Assembly: GCF_013408555.1 (NCBI RefSeq) | Contig: NZ_JACBZN010000001.1 | Coordinates: 1,488,001-1,552,000 of the forward strand | Length of the DNA: 64,000 nt | Direction: 5' to 3' | Origin: Aeromicrobium tamlense | GTDB lineage: Bacteria; Actinomycetota; Actinomycetes; Propionibacteriales; Nocardioidaceae | Shown here: positions 1-9,010 of the stretch, one piece after another | How the letters are laid out: each line of letters starts with the position of its first letter | How positions within the stretch are numbered: the first letter of the stretch is position 1 | Program-made: the position numbers and the translations under genes | Notes under the pieces: model-generated | The model's input: the letters and a program-made list of their open reading frames with translations, nothing else | What the model was told of the DNA's origin: nothing | Databases searched by the model: none

Positions 1-50
1 AATTCCCGGGTTTCCATCCAGTGACGGCACGGGCGTGACAGCCTTCGCTG

Positions 51-671
51 GTGAGCTTCAGGGGTCTCGGGATGCGGCGTCTGCTCGGACTGTCGGCAGC
101 TCTTGCGACGGTCGCGGCCTTGCTGATCGCGCTCGAGCGCAGGTCGCCGGATCTCGATCCCGTCTCGTTCGGGAGTGGCCCCAGCGCCTTCGGCGTGTAC
201 GCGCCGAAGGGAACCGGGGCCTGGACCGCCCACTCGGGTGGCTTCACGACGTGCCTCACCCGTCCGGGCCAGGCCGTCATCACCGGGGCCGAGCTGATCG
301 ATGCGCAGGGAGTCCTCGACTCCCGCTTCGTCGTCCGCCGCGTGACGGGCGCCGCGCACGAGGGCGGCGCGGTCCCGATCTACAGCGCGACCGGCGTTCC
401 CGAGAAGGAGGCCGGTCACGCCACGGGCGTCCGGGTCGAGCCGGCGGTCGGGGCCGCCGTGGCACGCGAGTGCCCCTCGAGCTCCGAGCCGGACGCGCCG
501 TTCACCGAGCTCATGGTCGTTCTCACGACCGGTGAAGGCGGTGCCACCGTCCGCAAGGCGCGGGTGGAGTACACCTTCGACGGCGAGGCCTTCGAGACAG
601 AGCTCGACTGGACCTTCCGCCTCTGCGGCCGCAGCGAGAGCGACGAGGAATGCGGCGAGGGCGTCCCCTGA
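51..671 (+). CDS. Hypothetical membrane-anchored or secreted protein
   Basis: I do not recognise the family. The 206-residue product opens with a basic and then hydrophobic stretch (MRRLLGLSAALATVAALLI, residues 8-26), which looks like an uncleaved signal anchor or signal peptide. The rest is a polar domain with four cysteines (in TTCLT, ARECP, RLCGR and EECG), which would suit an extracytoplasmic disulfide-bonded fold. GTG at 51 is the longest start. ATG at 72 begins directly at the signal sequence and may be the true start, since neither site has a strong ribosome binding site. It ends 43 bases before the HNH gene. Confidence 0.6.
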   Translation: MSFRGLGMRRLLGLSAALATVAALLIALERRSPDLDPVSFGSGPSAFGVYAPKGTGAWTAHSGGFTTCLTRPGQAVITGAELIDAQGVLDSRFVVRRVTGAAHEGGAVPIYSATGVPEKEAGHATGVRVEPAVGAAVARECPSSSEPDAPFTELMVVLTTGEGGATVRKARVEYTFDGEAFETELDWTFRLCGRSESDEECGEGVP

Positions 672-714
672 CGAGTCGCGCGTTTCTGTCAGTGCCGCCC
701 ACTAGGTTGGGTGC

Positions 715-1917
715 ATGACTTCGGGGAGCGTGGCTGACGTGTGCGACCTCGTGCGTCGCGCCCGCGCCGTGGCCGAGCACGAGGAGTGGGACTGGGTCGT
801 CGCGCACCACGCGCGCCGGGTCGCCGAGATCGACCGCTCCGACGAGATCCCGCTGTCGAAGGACCTCGCCCGCCGCGAGGTCGTCCTCGAGATCGCCCAG
901 GGCCTGCACGTCACCGAGCAGACGGTGTGGGCGATGGTCCACGAGGCCGCCACCCTCAAGGAGAGGGCCCCTCGCGTGTGGAGCTCCTTCCGCGTCGGCG
1001 ACATCGACGGGGTGCGAGTGTCCGCGATCGCCGACACCGCCGAGCGGCTCCGCACGCCGGAGGCGCTGGCGATGCTCGAGCAGACCGCACCCGAGTACGC
1101 CGCCACCCACACGATCACCGAGCTGCGCGCCTGGCTGCGCCGCCTCCGCGCCCGGCTCGAGCCCGAGCAGGTCGCCACCGAGACGGCGGAGGCGCTCCAG
1201 CAGCGCCGGGTCTCCATCACCCACCAGAGTGACGGCACCAGCTGGCTCAACGCCCTGCTGCCGACCGGCCTGGCCATCGCGATCGGCGAGCGGCTCCGCA
1301 AGGCCGCCCGGGCGGTCCCGTCGGTCGATCCCGAGACCGGCGCTCGCGACGCGCGCACGCGCGACCAGAAGCAGGCCGACCTCGTCGCCGACTGGCTCAC
1401 CTCGTGCACCGGCACCACCAGCGACATCCGCGCCGAGATCGCCATCAGCATCGCCGCCACCGACCTCATCGGCCTCACCGAGGGGCCGGGCCTCACCCAC
1501 GACGGCGAGCCCGTCGGCGCCGAGTGGGTCCGCGAGCTCGCGCAGTCCGAGCACACGATCCTGAGGCGCCTCGTCCTCGACCCCGTCGGCGAGGTGCTCG
1601 ACACCACGGTCCTCAGCTATCGACCACCCGAGTCCCTGCGCCGGGCACTGCGGTGGAGGGACGGAACCTGCCGGGTCGCCGGCTGCCGGGCACCGGTGTT
1701 CGAGACCGATCTCGACCATGCCGAGGCCTACGACAGTGGCGGAGCGACGTCCGCGTCGAACCTGCGATGCCTCTGCCGCCGTCACCACAACATGAAGAGT
1801 CACGGTCACCTCGCCGACCGCTACCTCGACGCGCCCGTCCGACGGATCGAGCGCTATCTGCCCTGCCCTCCGATCATCATCGAGACCGACATCGTCGACC
1901 CCCGTCGCGCCGCGTGA
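715..1917 (+). CDS. DUF222 / HNH endonuclease family protein
   Basis: This 400-residue protein has the layout of the very common actinobacterial DUF222-HNH family: a helical N-terminal DUF222-like region (about 1-300) and a C-terminal HNH nuclease (about 318-365). The HNH part shows the zinc-binding CRVAGC and CLCRRHH elements and the catalytic DLDH. Such genes occur in many scattered copies and are thought to be mobile or selfish, but no role is proven. A -10-like TAGGTT at 703-708 lies only six bases before the ATG, which suggests a leaderless transcript. Genes of this family often differ in copy number between close strains. Confidence 0.88.
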   Translation: MTSGSVADVCDLVRRARAVAEHEEWDWVVAHHARRVAEIDRSDEIPLSKDLARREVVLEIAQGLHVTEQTVWAMVHEAATLKERAPRVWSSFRVGDIDGVRVSAIADTAERLRTPEALAMLEQTAPEYAATHTITELRAWLRRLRARLEPEQVATETAEALQQRRVSITHQSDGTSWLNALLPTGLAIAIGERLRKAARAVPSVDPETGARDARTRDQKQADLVADWLTSCTGTTSDIRAEIAISIAATDLIGLTEGPGLTHDGEPVGAEWVRELAQSEHTILRRLVLDPVGEVLDTTVLSYRPPESLRRALRWRDGTCRVAGCRAPVFETDLDHAEAYDSGGATSASNLRCLCRRHHNMKSHGHLADRYLDAPVRRIERYLPCPPIIIETDIVDPRRAA

Positions 1918-1966
1918 CCCACGTCCGACGGCAGACTGGCGATGTCCGGTCTTCGGGAAAGGCGCC

Positions 1967-2182
1967 ATGGATGTCAGCACGTTCCACCTGGCGTTCCTGC
2001 TCCCGGCGCTGATGGGGCTCTTCGCGCAGGTCGGCGGCGTGCAGGAGCCGGCGATCTGGCGGATCAGCTCCATCGTCATCGCCGTCGGCGGCTGCGCCAC
2101 GACCCTGCGCCTGCTCGCGACCGACACCGATCCCGCGCTCCTGGCCATCCGGGTCGGCCAGCAGGCGGCTCAGACACCCTGA
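1967..2182 (+). CDS. Small hydrophobic hypothetical protein
   Basis: The 71-residue product has two likely membrane segments (about residues 7-22 and 32-46) separated by a short polar loop. I do not recognise the family. It begins with ATG preceded by GGGAAAGG, which is a plausible ribosome binding site. It follows the HNH gene by 49 bases and overlaps the 3' end of the convergent amidase gene by 13 bases. It could be a real small membrane protein, but its length allows a chance open frame in GC-rich DNA. Confidence 0.45.
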   Translation: MDVSTFHLAFLLPALMGLFAQVGGVQEPAIWRISSIVIAVGGCATTLRLLATDTDPALLAIRVGQQAAQTP

Positions 2183-3666
2183 GGCACCCGGTCCCACCAG
2201 GGCGCCGCGCGTTCGAGCTGCCCGGCGAGCTGAAGAAGGAGCGCGTCGCTGCCGAGCGGGCCGACGAACTGCGCGCCGATCGGCAGTCCGTCAGGCGTCC
2301 AGTGCAGCGGCACACTGGTCGCGGGACGACCGGTGAGGTTCGCCAGCTGCGTGTAGGGCACCCAGCCGAGGTTCTCGCTGATCAGCTGGTCGACGATCGG
2401 CGTGAACCGCAGGATCGACCCCGCGCGCGCCTTCAGCAGCACCCGCTGCAGCCGCTCGATACGGGCCGGCAGGTCGAAGGCGCCGATCCGCGGCGGCGGC
2501 GTGGCGGTGGTCGGCGTGAGCAGCAGGTCGTACTCCTCGTGGAACGCGGCGAGACGACGGACGTGCTCGTGGCGCCCCTCGACGGCGCGCACGTAGTCGG
2601 TGGCGCTGGTGGCCCGGCCGAGCGCGGCCATGACGCGCGTGTCGGGCTCGAAGGCGTCCTCGCCGAGACCCGACAGCTCGCGCGCCTCGGCGACGGAGAC
2701 GGCGCAGTGGACGAACCACGAGGTCAGGAAGTCCTGCGCCAGGCGCGCGTCGTCGACGGGCACCGGGACCTCGACGACCTCGTGTCCCAGCTCGGTCAGG
2801 AGCGCGGCCGCGTGCTGGACCGCGGCGCGGGCCTCCGGGTGCGGGTCGGGGTTGATCGAGCTCTGCCACGACATGCCGATGCGCAGGCGCCGCGGCTCCT
2901 CGGCGAGCGCGGCGGCGAAGCCCTCGCCCGGCAGCCCGCCGGGCAGGTAGGCCGACACGCTCGTCGAGCCGGAGAGCACGTCGAGCATGGCCGCCGTGTC
3001 GCGCACGCTGCGCGAGACGACGCCGTCGGTGGCGGTGCCACCCAAGGGCTCGCCGTGGCTGGGGCCGAACGGAATCACGCCGCGGCTCACCTTCAGGCCG
3101 AAGAGTCCGCACGCCGAGGCGGGGATGCGGATCGAGCCGCCGCCGTCGCTCGCGGCCGCGCAGGGGACGATGCCCGCGGCGACCGCGGCCGCGCTGCCGC
3201 CGGACGAGCCACCGGGCGTGTGGTCGGTGTTCCACGGATTGCGCGTGGGACCGAAGACGTGCGGCTCGGTGATGCCCTTCGCTCCGAACTCCGGGCTGTT
3301 CGTCTTGCCGAAGACGACCAGTCCGGAGTCGATCCAACGCTTCACGACCTCGGCGGTCTCGGCCGCAGGCACGTCACGCAGCGACCGGCTGCCGCCACTG
3401 GTCGGGACGCCGGCGAGGTCCTGGTGGAGGTCCTTGAGCAGGAACGGCACGCCGTCGAACGGCCGGCCGCCCTCCGGCTCGGGGCCCGACGCCTGCGGAG
3501 GCTCGACGTCCCGCACGATCGCGTTCAGCCGCGGGTTGACCTCGGCCGCGCGGGCGCGCGCCAGCCCGAGCAGCTCCTCGCGCTTGATCTCCCCCGCCCG
3601 CACCATCTCGGCGAGCCCGACGGCGTCGCGGCTGCGGTAGTCCTGGAAGTCCTGCGTGGAGGTCAT
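2170..3666 (-). CDS. Amidase (amidase signature family)
   Basis: This is a 498-residue amidase-signature hydrolase, predicted to cleave a carboxamide by a Ser-cisSer-Lys triad in the cytoplasm. The lysine is visible in PFLLKD (about residue 79), the bridging serine in SDGGGSIRIPA (about 178 end of motif region) and the nucleophile region in the glycine/serine-rich GGSSGGSAAA (about 153). Length matches the family (450-520). The start ATG at 3666 is chosen because the MTSTQDF N-terminus precedes the conserved helical region and a GAGGGGAC ribosome binding site lies just upstream. The open frame continues upstream but there overlaps the alpha/beta hydrolase gene. Substrate unknown; it is probably co-transcribed with that hydrolase. 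Confidence 0.9.
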   Translation of the reverse strand: MTSTQDFQDYRSRDAVGLAEMVRAGEIKREELLGLARARAAEVNPRLNAIVRDVEPPQASGPEPEGGRPFDGVPFLLKDLHQDLAGVPTSGGSRSLRDVPAAETAEVVKRWIDSGLVVFGKTNSPEFGAKGITEPHVFGPTRNPWNTDHTPGGSSGGSAAAVAAGIVPCAAASDGGGSIRIPASACGLFGLKVSRGVIPFGPSHGEPLGGTATDGVVSRSVRDTAAMLDVLSGSTSVSAYLPGGLPGEGFAAALAEEPRRLRIGMSWQSSINPDPHPEARAAVQHAAALLTELGHEVVEVPVPVDDARLAQDFLTSWFVHCAVSVAEARELSGLGEDAFEPDTRVMAALGRATSATDYVRAVEGRHEHVRRLAAFHEEYDLLLTPTTATPPPRIGAFDLPARIERLQRVLLKARAGSILRFTPIVDQLISENLGWVPYTQLANLTGRPATSVPLHWTPDGLPIGAQFVGPLGSDALLLQLAGQLERAAPWWDRVPQGV

Positions 3667-3701
3667 GGCCGTCCCCTCTTCGTGATGGCGATCCTCAGAA
3701 C

Positions 3702-4550
3702 CTACCGAGTCAGGAAGTCCACCAGGGCTCGATTGAACTCGTCGGCGTGCGAGACGTTGAGGCCGTGGGGCGCGCCGGGGACGAGGACCAGCTCGCTGTG
3801 GGCCACGGCCTCGTGCGTGCGACGTCCGGAGCCCTCGAAGGGCACGATCCCGTCGGCGTCGCCGTGCAGCACGAGAGTCGGGACGGTGATCAGCTTCAAG
3901 TCCTCGCGGAAGTCCGAGAGACCGAAGGACTGCATCGCCTCGAGCGCGGCCAGCTGGTCGGCCATGGCCGTCAGGCGCAGCGCGTCCTGCCGCTGCGCCT
4001 GCGTCACCAGTACGGGGCCCTCGCCGTTCGCCGCGAAGAACTGGTCCACGAACCCGTCGAAGAACGTCCCGCGGTCGGCCGTCAGCTGGGCGCTCATCTC
4101 GGCCGCCTCGGACGGTTCCAGCGGGCCCTGCGGGTTGTTCGGCCCCTTCATCATCATCGGCGGCACCGCGGCGGCGAAGACGACGCTGCGCAGTCGCTCC
4201 TCGCCGTGGCGGGCGACGTAGCGCGCGACCTCGCCGCCACCCATCGAGAAGCCGACGAGGGACACGTCCCGCAGGTCGAGCGCCTCGAGCAGGCTGGCGA
4301 GGTCGTCGGCGAGCGAGTCGTAGTCGTATCCGGTGCGGGGCTTGTCGCTGCGGCCGAATCCGCGGCGGTCGTAGGTGATCACGCGCAGGCCCGCGTCCGT
4401 CAGGGCACCGATCTGCTCGCTCCACGACTCCCCCGACAGCGGCCAGCCGTGGATCAGCACGACCGGCCGTCCCTCACCGCCGTGGTCGTCGACGTGCAGG
4501 TCGACGTCCTTGAGTCCGAAGAGTCGCGAGTCCACCGTGATGTCCGCCAT
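3702..4550 (-). CDS. Alpha/beta hydrolase (non-heme haloperoxidase/arylesterase-like)
   Basis: The 282-residue protein has a full alpha/beta-hydrolase fold: the oxyanion-hole HGWPLSGESW (about residue 35), the nucleophile elbow GFSMGGG (serine about 101), the acid in HGDADGIVP, and the histidine in GAPHGLN. Spacing and the RRGFGRS segment resemble cofactor-free haloperoxidases and arylesterases. The perhydrolase activity of that subfamily usually comes with ester hydrolysis, so the physiological substrate cannot be named. ATG at 4550 has an AGGAGGCGAC ribosome binding site. It is 35 bases from the downstream amidase gene, so the two are probably one transcription unit. Confidence 0.9.
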   Translation of the reverse strand: MADITVDSRLFGLKDVDLHVDDHGGEGRPVVLIHGWPLSGESWSEQIGALTDAGLRVITYDRRGFGRSDKPRTGYDYDSLADDLASLLEALDLRDVSLVGFSMGGGEVARYVARHGEERLRSVVFAAAVPPMMMKGPNNPQGPLEPSEAAEMSAQLTADRGTFFDGFVDQFFAANGEGPVLVTQAQRQDALRLTAMADQLAALEAMQSFGLSDFREDLKLITVPTLVLHGDADGIVPFEGSGRRTHEAVAHSELVLVPGAPHGLNVSHADEFNRALVDFLTR

Positions 4551-4620
4551 GTCGCCTCCTGAGCGATCGGTTGCTCGGTGGAGTACCCACGTGCCCCGGA
4601 CGCAATCGGCGGCGGGGCGA

Positions 4621-5031
4621 TCACTCGCCGTGGTCGCTCTGGGTCGATACGGCCCAGATCACCGCGACGTTGAAGGCGATCAGCACGATCGACCACAGCG
4701 GGTAGTAAGGCATGAAGGCGAACTGGGCGACGATGCCGATCGACGCGATGATGACCGCGCCGATGCGCGCCCAGTTCCGGCTGCCGAGCAACCCCGCACC
4801 GACGGCCAGGGCCAGCACGCCCAGCACGACCTGGATCCAGCCCCACGTCGTCAGGTCGAACGCGAAGGCGTACTCGGCGCCGACGACGAAGACCTTGTCC
4901 TCGGCGATCGCCGAGAAGCCTTGGATGAGCTGGACGACACCGATGCTCAACAGCATCACCGCCCCGAACCCGACGATCCCCCACGTCCACGCCTGCTTCG
5001 CCGAGCCCTCGTACGGCCGTCGATCACTCAT
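4621..5031 (-). CDS. DUF7144-like four-helix membrane protein
   Basis: The product (about 136 residues from the chosen start) has four hydrophobic segments after a short polar N-terminus. The pattern W-GIVGFGAVMLLSIGVVQLIQG, then a loop with WGWIQVVLGVLALAVG, matches what I know of DUF7144 integral membrane proteins, widespread in actinobacteria and of unknown function. ATG at 5031 is chosen because GAGAGGAAC lies nine bases upstream. A longer GTG start at 5064 has no such site. It precedes the alpha/beta hydrolase gene by 70 bases on the same strand. Confidence 0.75.
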   Translation of the reverse strand: MSDRRPYEGSAKQAWTWGIVGFGAVMLLSIGVVQLIQGFSAIAEDKVFVVGAEYAFAFDLTTWGWIQVVLGVLALAVGAGLLGSRNWARIGAVIIASIGIVAQFAFMPYYPLWSIVLIAFNVAVIWAVSTQSDHGE

Positions 5032-5109
5032 GATGTCGTTCCTCTCGGTGGTCCTGTCGGTCACGCTAGGCGCGGCGCCGGGACGAGGAACTCACCCCGC
5101 TCGGATGAT

Positions 5110-7230
5110 TCAGGCGGGCGTCAGCGCATCGGTGAGCAACGCCACGAGGGTCTCGAGCTGCAGGTCGGCCGAGTCGGCGATCTCCTCGTCGGAGCCGTCG
5201 AGCGCGCGGGCGGCGAGGCCGGCCTTGCTGTCGATGAGCTCGACGATCTTGGTGTCGATCGTGCGCGACGCGACGATGCGCCACGCGGTGACGGGCTCGT
5301 CCTGGCCGATGCGGTGGACGCGGTCGATCGCCTGCGTCTGCTCCGCGTCGGTCCACGACAGCTCCGCGAGGACCATGTCGGAGGCGACCTGCAGGTTGAC
5401 GCCCACGCCGGCGGCCGACAGCGAGCAGACCACCACGGAGACGTCGGGGTCGTTGACGAAGGCGTCGATGCTCTTCTGGCGCGCCGAGGGCGTCTGGTTG
5501 CCGCGGATCGACGAGTAGCGCAGGCCGCGCTGCTCGAAGGTCTGCTCGGCCACGTCCATGACGTCGACGTGCTTGGCGAAGAAGACGACCTTGCCGACGC
5601 TGTGCGCCAGCTGGGCCGTGTAGTCCGCCGCGAGGCTCGCCTTCGCCTGACCGATCCGCCGCATCATCGTGAAGACGTTCTCCTCGGACTTCGAGGAGTC
5701 CTCGCGCTCCGACGCGGCGATCCGGCGCACGAGGTCGTGGTCGATCCCGTCGGTCCTCTCGTCGCGGGCCTCGATGGCGCGCTCGTACCGCGAGACGAGC
5801 CGCCGGACGAGCTCGGCCTCGGCCGCCCGGATCGAGCGTCCGGCCTCGTCGTCCAGCTCGACCCGCAGGTCGGCGATGCGGCGGGCCGGGATGTCGGCGG
5901 CGACGTCGACCTTGCGGCGCCGCACGATGCCCATGTCGATGACGCGGGAGCGCGCGGCCGGGAAGAAGCCGGGGTCGAGCGGCGTCAGGCCGGTCTCCTC
6001 GAGCGCGTGCATCAGCTCGGGACGGGGCTTCTTCTCGTCGATCCAGCCCAGGTACTGCCAGATGGCGCGGAAGTCCTCGATGTCGTTGATCAGCGGCGTG
6101 CCGGTCAGGGCCATCAGCAGGGGTCGCGGGGTGCGGGCGCGGATCCGCTCGGAGAGCTGCAGGACGTGCTGCGAGCGCTGCGACGACTTGTTCTTGATGA
6201 AGTGCGCCTCGTCGAGGACCATGCCGCGGAAGCCCAGGTCGCCCAGCCAGCCGACGTGGCGGTCGAGCACCTCGTAGTTGACGATGACGATGTCCGCGAA
6301 GCCGTCGATCGTGTCGCCGTCGCCGTGGATCACGGTGGCCGCGTGCCGCGGGGTCCAGATGTTCGCCTCGCGCGCCCAGTTGGCCTTCACGACGTTCGGC
6401 ACGACGACGAGCAGCGGGTAGGCGTTCGCGGCCTGCGCGGCCAGCAGCGACTGGGCGGTCTTGCCGAGTCCGGGCTCGTCGGCCAGCAGGAAGGTCCGGT
6501 GTCCGTCCGCTGCCGCGGCGACGAGCTCGGCCTGGTGGCGCATCAGCTCCATGCCCTCGGGGACGGGGACGTCGATGGGCTCCGGCAGATCCATGCACGC
6601 AGGGGCGCCGCTGGCGGCGCGCTCGAACGACGAGAGCAGCGGTCCGATCAGCTCCCAGCCGGCCAGCCGGCGCGGCGGCGGCGTGCGACGCTCGACGGTC
6701 TCGAACTGCGGGGCGAGGAACGGGTCGGCGAGGCGGCGCGAGATGACCGACTGCGGCACCACCTGACGCGACACGGGCGCCGGGGTGGGGTCCTCCTCGA
6801 CCGGCTCCTCCGGCTCCTCGGGAGCCTCCATCCCGGCCGCGGCCAGCATGTCCCGCTTGAGGTCCTTGGCGGCGTCGGACACCGCGGCGTCCTCGGCCAG
6901 CAGGGACAGCAGCGAGGTGTCGAGGGCGGCCGTCTTCGCGAGGATCGTGCCGATGCCGTCCAGACGCTTGAGCTGCTCGGCCCTCTGGGGCTCGCTCATG
7001 CTCGCGTCGGTCTTGATGCGGGTGCGCTCCTCGCGCGCCAGCAGGGCGACGGTCTGGAACTTGGTCCGGTTCGACTGCGTCGCGCGTCCGCGCTGGACGC
7101 CCGCCTCGACCTCACGCACGGCGCGCGCGAGCACGGGGATGATGCCCTCGTTCCCGGCGGCGCGTCCGCGCCGCTGGTTGCGGGAACCGGCCCCGGTGGA
7201 GCCTGACTGACGTCGGCCTCGAGTGGCCAA
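5110..7230 (-). CDS. SNF2-family DEAD/DEAH-box helicase-like ATPase
   Basis: This 706-residue protein carries a complete SNF2 ATPase: Walker A DEPGLGKTAQ (about residue 252), the DEAH box LDEAHFIKN (about 340), motif III TGTPLIND, and motif VI QAIDRVHRIGQ in the C-terminal RecA lobe. The first 200 residues are polar and helical, with no zinc finger or nuclease motif. The start is TTG at 7230, supported by AGGAGAG five bases upstream. Family members translocate on duplex DNA and remodel protein-DNA complexes. No methyltransferase, nuclease or phage-defence partner is adjacent, so a stand-alone repair or remodelling role is more likely than defence. Confidence 0.88.
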   Translation of the reverse strand: MATRGRRQSGSTGAGSRNQRRGRAAGNEGIIPVLARAVREVEAGVQRGRATQSNRTKFQTVALLAREERTRIKTDASMSEPQRAEQLKRLDGIGTILAKTAALDTSLLSLLAEDAAVSDAAKDLKRDMLAAAGMEAPEEPEEPVEEDPTPAPVSRQVVPQSVISRRLADPFLAPQFETVERRTPPPRRLAGWELIGPLLSSFERAASGAPACMDLPEPIDVPVPEGMELMRHQAELVAAAADGHRTFLLADEPGLGKTAQSLLAAQAANAYPLLVVVPNVVKANWAREANIWTPRHAATVIHGDGDTIDGFADIVIVNYEVLDRHVGWLGDLGFRGMVLDEAHFIKNKSSQRSQHVLQLSERIRARTPRPLLMALTGTPLINDIEDFRAIWQYLGWIDEKKPRPELMHALEETGLTPLDPGFFPAARSRVIDMGIVRRRKVDVAADIPARRIADLRVELDDEAGRSIRAAEAELVRRLVSRYERAIEARDERTDGIDHDLVRRIAASEREDSSKSEENVFTMMRRIGQAKASLAADYTAQLAHSVGKVVFFAKHVDVMDVAEQTFEQRGLRYSSIRGNQTPSARQKSIDAFVNDPDVSVVVCSLSAAGVGVNLQVASDMVLAELSWTDAEQTQAIDRVHRIGQDEPVTAWRIVASRTIDTKIVELIDSKAGLAARALDGSDEEIADSADLQLETLVALLTDALTPA

Positions 7231-7559
7231 GCTTCTCTCCTCTGATCACACGCTGACCACACAGGACGACAGCGCAGCAGGAGCCTGCGAAGGCCCCTGA
7301 TCGGTTGCTCTGCACGACCAGCGAGCTGAATGAGCGGCCGTCCCGGGCTCGTGGCTGCGCGATGCAGCACCAGAAGACTGGCAACGGGGGAAGCGACGCT
7401 CTGACAAGACCAGTTTACGCAGATGGGCGCGCCCGACCCGCAGCACCCGAGCGCGCGCCGCGCTGGCGCTCGCCCGGCGCCGCTGAATTCCCGTGGCGAA
7501 CGCCGGACACCACGTCCCGCTGACCACTACGGTCACTGGGTGAGTGACAAGACGGCCCG
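7231..7559. other. Intergenic region, nothing assignable
   Basis: This stretch separates the divergent helicase gene (minus strand) and the hypothetical at 7560 (plus strand), so it must hold both promoters. I see no RNA gene, repeat or convincing operator. Short open frames here lack ribosome binding sites and protein-like composition. Confidence 0.5.
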
Positions 7560-8213
7560 ATGCGCGTGAGCCGCGGCATGCATCACCTGAGCATCGGCTT
7601 CGTTCCGAACTGGTCGGCCGTGGGCGGCGGATGGTTCGCGACCAAGCCCAGTGGGGCCACGGCTCGGGGCGACCGCAGCGCGCCGCCCTTCATCGCCAGC
7701 ATCTGGCGTCGCCTGTCGAGCGGCCACGAGCACGCGGGCCTGCCGGACAGCTGCGAGGACCTTACGCCCGTCGTGGACCGGGCGGTGGCGCTGTTGACCG
7801 AGTCATACCGCCCGGTGGACTTCGACGAGCTCGATCTGACCCTCGGGTGGACCGACGAGAAGTCGCGGCTGGAGTTCCTCGAGGTCACGAGGCGTCTGGA
7901 GACGAGACTGCGGCGCAGGCTCCGTCGTCAATGGACCGTGAGGGTGAGCCCGAGTCCCGGGGTCGTGGAGGTCACTCTCATGGGCGAGTACATGTGCGAC
8001 TGGCCCCTGTGGACCCACGACGGTCTCAGTGACCCCGACGACTGGACGATGCTCTCCGACGACCTGAAGGAGAAGCTTCGCGCGTGGGCGGTGACGGCGG
8101 ATCCGGACCACGTGCCCGGACCGGACCCGCTCGTCACCGAGCAGCTGCTCCAGGAGCTGCGGAGCGTGTTGGGAAGCCGTTTCGTGGTCTACGGATTCGA
8201 CTCCGACGCGTAG
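7560..8213 (+). CDS. Hypothetical protein
   Basis: I do not recognise this 217-residue protein. It is soluble and mixed-composition, with a tryptophan-rich N-terminal half (GGGWFATKPS, ASIWRR), an acidic middle (FDELDLTLGW) and a helical C-terminus. The frame shows typical GC3 codon use for the genome and remains open through both halves, so it is likely to be real. The start is uncertain: ATG at 7560 lacks a clear ribosome binding site and ATG at 7578 is an alternative. It converges on the next gene, with seven bases between the stops. Confidence 0.6.
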   Translation: MRVSRGMHHLSIGFVPNWSAVGGGWFATKPSGATARGDRSAPPFIASIWRRLSSGHEHAGLPDSCEDLTPVVDRAVALLTESYRPVDFDELDLTLGWTDEKSRLEFLEVTRRLETRLRRRLRRQWTVRVSPSPGVVEVTLMGEYMCDWPLWTHDGLSDPDDWTMLSDDLKEKLRAWAVTADPDHVPGPDPLVTEQLLQELRSVLGSRFVVYGFDSDA

Positions 8214-8220
8214 ACGGTCC

Positions 8221-9000
8221 TCAGCCGAGGACGGACGCGACGTCGACGGTGCCGTCCGCCTCGTCGATCGCCTTCGCCAGGCTGTCGACATGCTGGTCGT
8301 CGAGCGTCAATCCGGCCTCGTCGAGGCCCTTGCGCAACTCGTCGCCGATCGTGCCGCCGGGTGCGCCGTCCTGGTAGGCACCCACGCGGTTCACGACGAA
8401 CTGGATCGCCTCGAGCTTCTCCGGTGTCAGATCAGTCATGCCCGCGACGCTACGCGAACTCGACGGCTTCGCATCCCGAGCGGAAGTCGGCGCGTGCGGT
8501 CGTCCGTCTCGACGCTGCCGCCACCGACTCACTCCGAACCCGAGCCAGAAGATCGGCAGGGCGAAGAAGACCGCAACGATCCCGAACGTCCACATCGCGA
8601 ACTCCAGCGACTCTCGTCCGCCGTGGACCACGTCCTGGTAGACCTTCGTCTGACGTCCCTCCGGCACCCTGATCACCTCAACCCTCTCGCCCACCTCGTT
8701 CCAGTTGCAGACTTCCTCTTCGGTGAACTCGGCCGGCAGCCCGGGCGGAGGATGTTCGGACCTCCACGTGACCTCCCATTTCGGGTCAGAGCGTCCGCGC
8801 CCACCCGACGGGCAGTAGCCAGGCCCGGCTTTCTGCCGTTCGATGACCGTGGCCATCTCCCTTGGGCCATCGGCCGACTGTCGGAACTCCCAGTACGAGC
8901 CGAGCCCCACCACGACGGCGAACACCAGCCCGAACGCGATCGAGGAGCGAGTGGGCCGATCCTTTCCTGGCCGGAGGAGGTTCCAGATCCTCGATCTCAT
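8221..9000 (-). CDS. Two-helix membrane protein with soluble C-terminal tail (DUF3592-like topology)
   Basis: The 259-residue product has a membrane segment near residues 19-38, an extracytoplasmic-looking domain with a pair of cysteines (GYCPSGG, VCNWNEVG), and a second membrane segment near 140-165. This order recalls DUF3592 proteins, though I cannot assign it firmly. After a serine-rich linker, residues 187-259 form a self-contained acidic helical module that begins with an in-frame ATG at 8439 (MTDLTPEKL). That module may be a separate gene or a fusion. ATG at 9000 is chosen because translation from 9084 would add a non-hydrophobic, low-quality N-terminus. Confidence 0.6.
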   Translation of the reverse strand: MRSRIWNLLRPGKDRPTRSSIAFGLVFAVVVGLGSYWEFRQSADGPREMATVIERQKAGPGYCPSGGRGRSDPKWEVTWRSEHPPPGLPAEFTEEEVCNWNEVGERVEVIRVPEGRQTKVYQDVVHGGRESLEFAMWTFGIVAVFFALPIFWLGFGVSRWRQRRDGRPHAPTSARDAKPSSSRSVAGMTDLTPEKLEAIQFVVNRVGAYQDGAPGGTIGDELRKGLDEAGLTLDDQHVDSLAKAIDEADGTVDVASVLG

Positions 9001-9010
9001 GGGCGGCGCA

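Noticed and set aside
523-2148. Long open frame antisense to the HNH gene
   Set aside because: Its composition is that of a GC3 shadow: arginine-, glycine- and valine-rich with no motif, while the plus strand shows a complete HNH domain.
4375-7206. 943-codon plus-strand open frame across the DUF7144-like and helicase genes
   Set aside because: It crosses two clear minus-strand genes and is arginine/valine-rich without motifs; a shadow frame.
5110-7230. Helicase as part of a phage-defence system
   Set aside because: No nuclease, methyltransferase, toxin or other defence partner lies next to it; neighbours are metabolic or hypothetical genes.
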